The translations under genes were made by a program, and so were the position numbers. Below the pieces are notes generated by a model, which worked only from the letters and a program-made list of their open reading frames with translations, searched no databases and was not told the DNA's origin. From Phycisphaerales bacterium (GTDB taxonomy: Bacteria; Planctomycetota; Phycisphaerae; Phycisphaerales; SM1A02): a stretch of 64,000 nt of DNA. Positions 61,701 to 64,000 of the stretch are shown one piece after another. Location of the stretch: NCBI GenBank assembly GCA_029246705.1, contig JAQWMQ010000035.1, positions 62,001-126,000 of the forward strand, in the 5' to 3' direction. Positions within the stretch are counted from its first letter, which is position 1. Each line of letters opens with the position of its first letter.

Positions 61701-62489
61701 TTCGGAACAGGCGTGGATTGCAACAACAACGGCCTCTGCGACGTGATCGACATCGCGATCGAGACCAGCCTCGACTGCAACCTGAACCTCATTCCCGACG
61801 ATTGCGACATCGCCGACGAAACCAGCACGGACAAGAACGGCAACGGCATTCCCGACGAATGCGAGGAGAACTCCGACTGCAACGGCAACGGCATCAACGA
61901 CGTGATCGACATCGCATCCGGCAAGTCCGAAGACTGCAACGGCAACGGAGTTCCGGACGAATGCGACCTCGAGGGCGGAATCAGCGTCGACACCAACGGC
62001 GACGGCATCCCCGACGAATGCCAGGGCGATTGCAACGGCAACGGGATCCCCGACACGGAGGAGATCGCCTCCGGTGACGAACAGGACTGCAACCAGAACA
62101 GCATTCCTGACTCCTGCGACATCGCCGAAGGCAACAGCACCGACGAGAACGGAGATGGCATCCCGGACGAATGCATCGCCGACTGCAACGAGAACGGAGT
62201 CCCCGATGCCATCGACATCGCTTCCGGGAAATCCCAGGACTGCAACTTCAACGGCATCCCCGACGAATGCGACATCGCTCAGGGCCTCACCCCTGACCAG
62301 AACGGCAACGGGGTTCCGGACATATGCGAATGCCTCGGCGACATCGACCAGAACGGCATCGTCAACGGCTTCGACCTCTCCGCCCTGCTTGGCGGCTGGG
62401 GAACCGAGTTCCCCGACATCACCGGTGACGGCACCGTCGACGGACTCGACCTGACGATCCTGCTGGGTAACTGGGGTCTCTGCAACTGA
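58701..62489 (+). CDS. Large secreted beta-helix protein with Cys-Asn repeats and dockerin-like C-terminus
   Basis: 1262 residues. A signal peptide (SVCTGLIAILSGGLASA) precedes a right-handed beta-helix of ~950 residues, starting with the pectate-lyase-like VPAEYETIQLAIDAAQNGDE and made of many G-G-A/G-x-F/I turns (NGGAIKV, RGGGVGV, GGALDIDA). About 1005-1210 are tandem repeats of the type DCNGNGIPDECDIA, likely calcium-binding and disulfide-bonded. The end, GDIDQNGIVNGFDLSALLGG then DGTVDGLDLTILLGNWGLCN, matches dockerin-like loops. AAGGA is 8 nt before the ATG. No catalytic residues of a lyase are evident; it is probably a structural or adhesive surface protein. Confidence 0.88.
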   Translation: MSNNRCGGSVVPFMGSVCTGLIAILSGGLASADILSVPAEYETIQLAIDAAQNGDEVVVSGGTYTEEISFLGKEILVLGIGGPTIQSPTVPVAFVSGESLAARIDGFTIVGGGAATNGGAIKVIESFATISNCTITGSSQIRGGGVGVLFGGANITNCQITGSSSSGGALAVYESNVTISNCFVGGTAANGGGISVERDSTFNATNLTLGQDALGEILPDPFTPIPTTAAAAGGGLYAVDSTISLESVTAIECVCGNLDFGDDSQGGGLYAENCTIQSFNNCVFVLNTVEGINRAAGAGAYIIGPVRVSNGIFIGNNLASGGDFDFDGIIETDGVVQGGAIYTEGGECTLIGSTFHTNGVTTGFEAEDTKGRGCRLPNGIAEGGCVKVDGDLLIDKCTFHDPPPPAGFWLNGGNIISSLDARGGAIHAGSGDVTISNTTINSTTAQGCFELPTGPDDEDCGQFEWEGEASGGAIWTQGLVTIDSTQLGVGLAPNSAVTAFPDASGGWVFAGSGAVIKNSSDDEARNPVLLSGNASTFEEGERLSNPPLHPLGGGAIHVNGNSIMISDATISGCFSTNDGGGVNCATAQVSDSNVSGNTAIGLGGGIFAVNRGELEEDGVTVTDSVVSGNGSFGNIIVIDDEEVGAGGGGIMSDGSITLTNVEMVSNGALRGGGAFSLASMDISGGTFTANTAAIQDPFAAPPDARGGAAASVGPMTVSDIEAVTANSANAAAGPATGGAFDSLESLTVNNVVFYKNTVGGAPSIGGALFSFEVDIEDCEFSLCQSFSANASGGAVGSIGDLSVQTCEFNRCRAESTDPKVPAFGGALLVAEAQNLLIEDSLFENCFSTGFGGAVFAQATAEVEVYGSRFKSNDADLGGGGAISAIAIQQLGIAYSRFVENTAMARGGALDIDAVDGTVFNILSSQFALNESDMNGGAIYLNSPNSQLMVLRDCGIGGNSAMNGGGVFVDGGVNLACSNDIFCDNTPNDIAGDYNDQGGNTFGTGVDCNNNGLCDVIDIAIETSLDCNLNLIPDDCDIADETSTDKNGNGIPDECEENSDCNGNGINDVIDIASGKSEDCNGNGVPDECDLEGGISVDTNGDGIPDECQGDCNGNGIPDTEEIASGDEQDCNQNSIPDSCDIAEGNSTDENGDGIPDECIADCNENGVPDAIDIASGKSQDCNFNGIPDECDIAQGLTPDQNGNGVPDICECLGDIDQNGIVNGFDLSALLGGWGTEFPDITGDGTVDGLDLTILLGNWGLCN
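61716..62334 (+). repeat. Tandem repeats encoding Asp-Cys-Asn...Pro-Asp-Glu-Cys units
   Basis: About nine to ten units of 17-20 residues, with alternating forms (DCNGNGIPDECDIA and TDENGDGIPDECIA types). Asp/Asn spacing resembles the calcium loops of thrombospondin type 3 repeats. Confidence 0.85.
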
Positions 62490-62516
62490 CCGTAGCCAGA
62501 ACCTTGATGCATCAAC

Positions 62517-62560
62517 AACCGGTGGCAGCCGGCGCACGAAAGCGCCTGCTGCCACCGGTT
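62517..62560 (+). terminator. Long hairpin terminator after the beta-helix gene
   Basis: Outer stem AACCGGTGGCAGC/GCTGCCACCGGTT (13 bp), one mismatch, inner stem GGCGC/GCGCC and a 6-nt loop, followed by TTTTC on the plus strand. It lies between convergent genes and could serve both. Its layout is like that of the hairpin at 19392-19433. Confidence 0.65.
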
Positions 62561-62596
62561 TTCAGTTGGCCCCGAAGATCATGAGATGAAGCAGGT

Positions 62597-63961
62597 TCAA
62601 TCGTTGGTGCGATACCAGTCGGCGGCATAGTCGGCGACCTTTTCGGCACTCGCCCCGTAGTGCGCAGCCATGGCCTCCCGCCAGTCCTTGCCCGCCTTGA
62701 CCGCCTTGATCCAGTCAGCGAAGCCCTGACGATTCCGGTCGAGCATCAGATCGCAGAGCAGGTATCCGACCGCGTACCCGACCGCGTTCTCGCCAGGCCA
62801 GGTCCCATCCTCGTAGTTCATCGCCATCACTTGATCGATGCGTCCTGCATTGCGGATGTAGTCGAGACCCTGCGGGCGGCGTGTCTGGTCGACGGTGCTG
62901 TTGCGGACCGTGGCGTTCGCAACGATCTCGGCGAACCCCTCGTTGGCCCACGTCGGCAGTCGTGCAGGCGTGATGAAGCGATGCATGATTCCATGCACGG
63001 TTTCGTGCACCAGCACTGAAGAGAACTTCTGGTCGTCCGGATCACGGAAGGTGTTCACGAAGACCCGAGGCCCCATGCAGTGACACAACCCGAGCACACC
63101 CCTTGGAGTCATCTGGTTGAAGGCCTGGGCTTCGATGAGTCGAAACTGGTCTTCGTCGGCACAGATGATGATCGAGGCCTTGCCCCAGAAGAGGTTCAAC
63201 GGCTTGCCGGAAGTACCGGGCAGCCCGAGCAGTTGCGCCACATCCAGGTACATGCGGTCCAGGTACCGAACCAGCCCACGCGTCTCCGCATCGGGCAGAT
63301 CCGAGTAGACGAGGAAATATTCGGTCTCGACCGGAGTGGCATCGGGAAAACCCGCCCGTTTGAGCAGTGCTTCGGTCTGCTCCTCCATGGTGGCCACTGC
63401 GGCAGCCTGCTCGAGATCAGTGAGATGCGGCCAGGGTGCGGCAGTCCAGGTGACCCCCTCGGGAAGTCCCTCCCTGAGCTGCTCGGTGGCACGCTGGCGA
63501 TCAGCCTCGGCCCGGGCTCGCTCATGCTCCTTGACCCGCGCTCGGGCTGCCTCGATGAGGCCCTCCGTACCGGAACCCAGGTTTCCTGCCCTCAGGAAGG
63601 CGGTTTCTGCGGATCGATCAGCCGCCTCGTCATCCCTGCGCAGCTGAAGTTCACCAAACAGGACCCAGTCCACGGCGTCACGACGATCCATCAGGCGCTG
63701 AAACACCCGTCTCAAGGAGGAAAGATCCAGTTCATCCCACGAATGAGCTCCGAAGGAGCCCTGGAGCCCGTTTTTGCCCCAGGAATCGATGGTCCCACGA
63801 ACCATGGTTGAACCACCCTCAAGCCGAAAGGCGATCTTGACCGGTGGCTCCACGGCCCTCGTGGAGGGGTCATCAGGGGGGGATTGAGCCCATAAACCCA
63901 CCCCCAGTACCGGGAAGATGAGGGTCAGTCTCAAGGCAAGTATCAAGTCAAGTGGTACCAT
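62597..63961 (-). CDS. DUF1570 metalloprotease-like protein
   Basis: 454 residues. A signal peptide or N-terminal anchor (LILALRLTLIFPVLGVGLWA) is followed by a helical region with charged coiled-coil character (~150-185). The C-terminal half is a peptidase-MA/gluzincin-like domain with zinc motif HETVH (SSVLVHETVHGIMHRF) and the downstream glutamate in PTWANEGFAEIVA. All expected catalytic elements are present. Such proteins are frequent in planctomycetes; substrates are unknown. It converges on the beta-helix gene. The ATG at 63961 is 40 nt from the window edge. Confidence 0.82.
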   Translation of the reverse strand: MVPLDLILALRLTLIFPVLGVGLWAQSPPDDPSTRAVEPPVKIAFRLEGGSTMVRGTIDSWGKNGLQGSFGAHSWDELDLSSLRRVFQRLMDRRDAVDWVLFGELQLRRDDEAADRSAETAFLRAGNLGSGTEGLIEAARARVKEHERARAEADRQRATEQLREGLPEGVTWTAAPWPHLTDLEQAAAVATMEEQTEALLKRAGFPDATPVETEYFLVYSDLPDAETRGLVRYLDRMYLDVAQLLGLPGTSGKPLNLFWGKASIIICADEDQFRLIEAQAFNQMTPRGVLGLCHCMGPRVFVNTFRDPDDQKFSSVLVHETVHGIMHRFITPARLPTWANEGFAEIVANATVRNSTVDQTRRPQGLDYIRNAGRIDQVMAMNYEDGTWPGENAVGYAVGYLLCDLMLDRNRQGFADWIKAVKAGKDWREAMAAHYGASAEKVADYAADWYRTND

Positions 63962-64000
63962 CGCCGATCCAATCTATGTAATTGATCGTAGTAATCGGGG

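Noticed and set aside
1-64000. tRNA, rRNA, CRISPR, insertion sequence, prophage and attachment sites
   Set aside because: I looked for T-arm/acceptor patterns, regularly spaced repeats, transposase or integrase motifs and flanking inverted repeats, and saw none. A tRNA or covariance-model search would be decisive.

Overview
The window reads as chromosomal DNA of a Gram-negative member of the Planctomycetota, most likely class Phycisphaerae. The clues are two secreted proteins with dockerin-like calcium-binding C-termini, one of which also carries planctomycete-style Asp-Cys-Asn...Pro-Asp-Glu-Cys tandem repeats, together with a DUF1570 metalloprotease, a DUF1573 lipoprotein and a fused GldF/GldG-type ABC protein. 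Outer-membrane functions are present (LpxI, a Lol-type ABC exporter, ExbD, a TonB-like protein, DsbD). The base composition looks evenly GC-rich. I found no prophage, transposon, CRISPR array, tRNA or rRNA; this looks like ordinary core and niche metabolism with several unusual protein architectures.

Layout. 1-3570: an ABC exporter (fused permease/auxiliary protein running off the left edge, plus ATPase). 3706-7360: a nitric-oxide-sensing signalling module (GAF-receiver protein, hybrid histidine kinase with an HNOBA-like N-terminus, H-NOX haem protein) followed upstream by prmC. 8613-13753: a small unknown protein, a glycogen-synthase-like glycosyltransferase and a bifunctional PutA. 13911-18956: a secreted FG-GAP/ASPIC protein, a TauE permease, an HtpX-like protease and a DUF1573 lipoprotein. 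18957-19523: noncoding, with strong hairpins. 19524-28660: eight minus-strand genes that look like a citrate-cleavage/tricarboxylate cluster (two-subunit acid-CoA ligase, citryl-CoA-lyase-like protein, aconitase-family enzyme, isocitrate-dehydrogenase-like enzyme, MmgE/PrpD enzyme, a degenerate HD protein and a membrane protein).

28829-39265: efp, then a long minus-strand translation/transcription operon (nusA-infB-rbfA, a helix-hairpin-helix protein with a histone-H1-like tail, a YebC family gene, acylphosphatase, lipoprotein, VTT membrane protein) preceded by a lone fliM. 39505-48252: a periplasmic protein and DsbD, an O-antigen-ligase-like polymerase with a WecA-type transferase, then LOG, LpxI and a TlyA-like methyltransferase. 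48391-53036: gyrA, a STAS protein, ExbD and a TonB-like protein. 53055-58465: surE, a GT2 glycosyltransferase, nnrE and a Lol-like exporter whose ATPase and permease both seem to carry extra hydrophobic helices. 58701-63961: a very large beta-helix surface protein and a DUF1570 metalloprotease.

The items most worth a second look are the Lol-type ATPase with an apparent membrane hairpin inserted between its Q-loop and signature motif, the citrate-cleavage cluster, the H-NOX signalling module, and the DNA-glycosylase-fold protein fused to an H1-like tail inside the infB operon. Starts were chosen from Shine-Dalgarno spacing and family alignment. Several genes lack a Shine-Dalgarno sequence and instead have a -10-like hexamer 6-9 nt before the start codon, suggesting leaderless transcripts.
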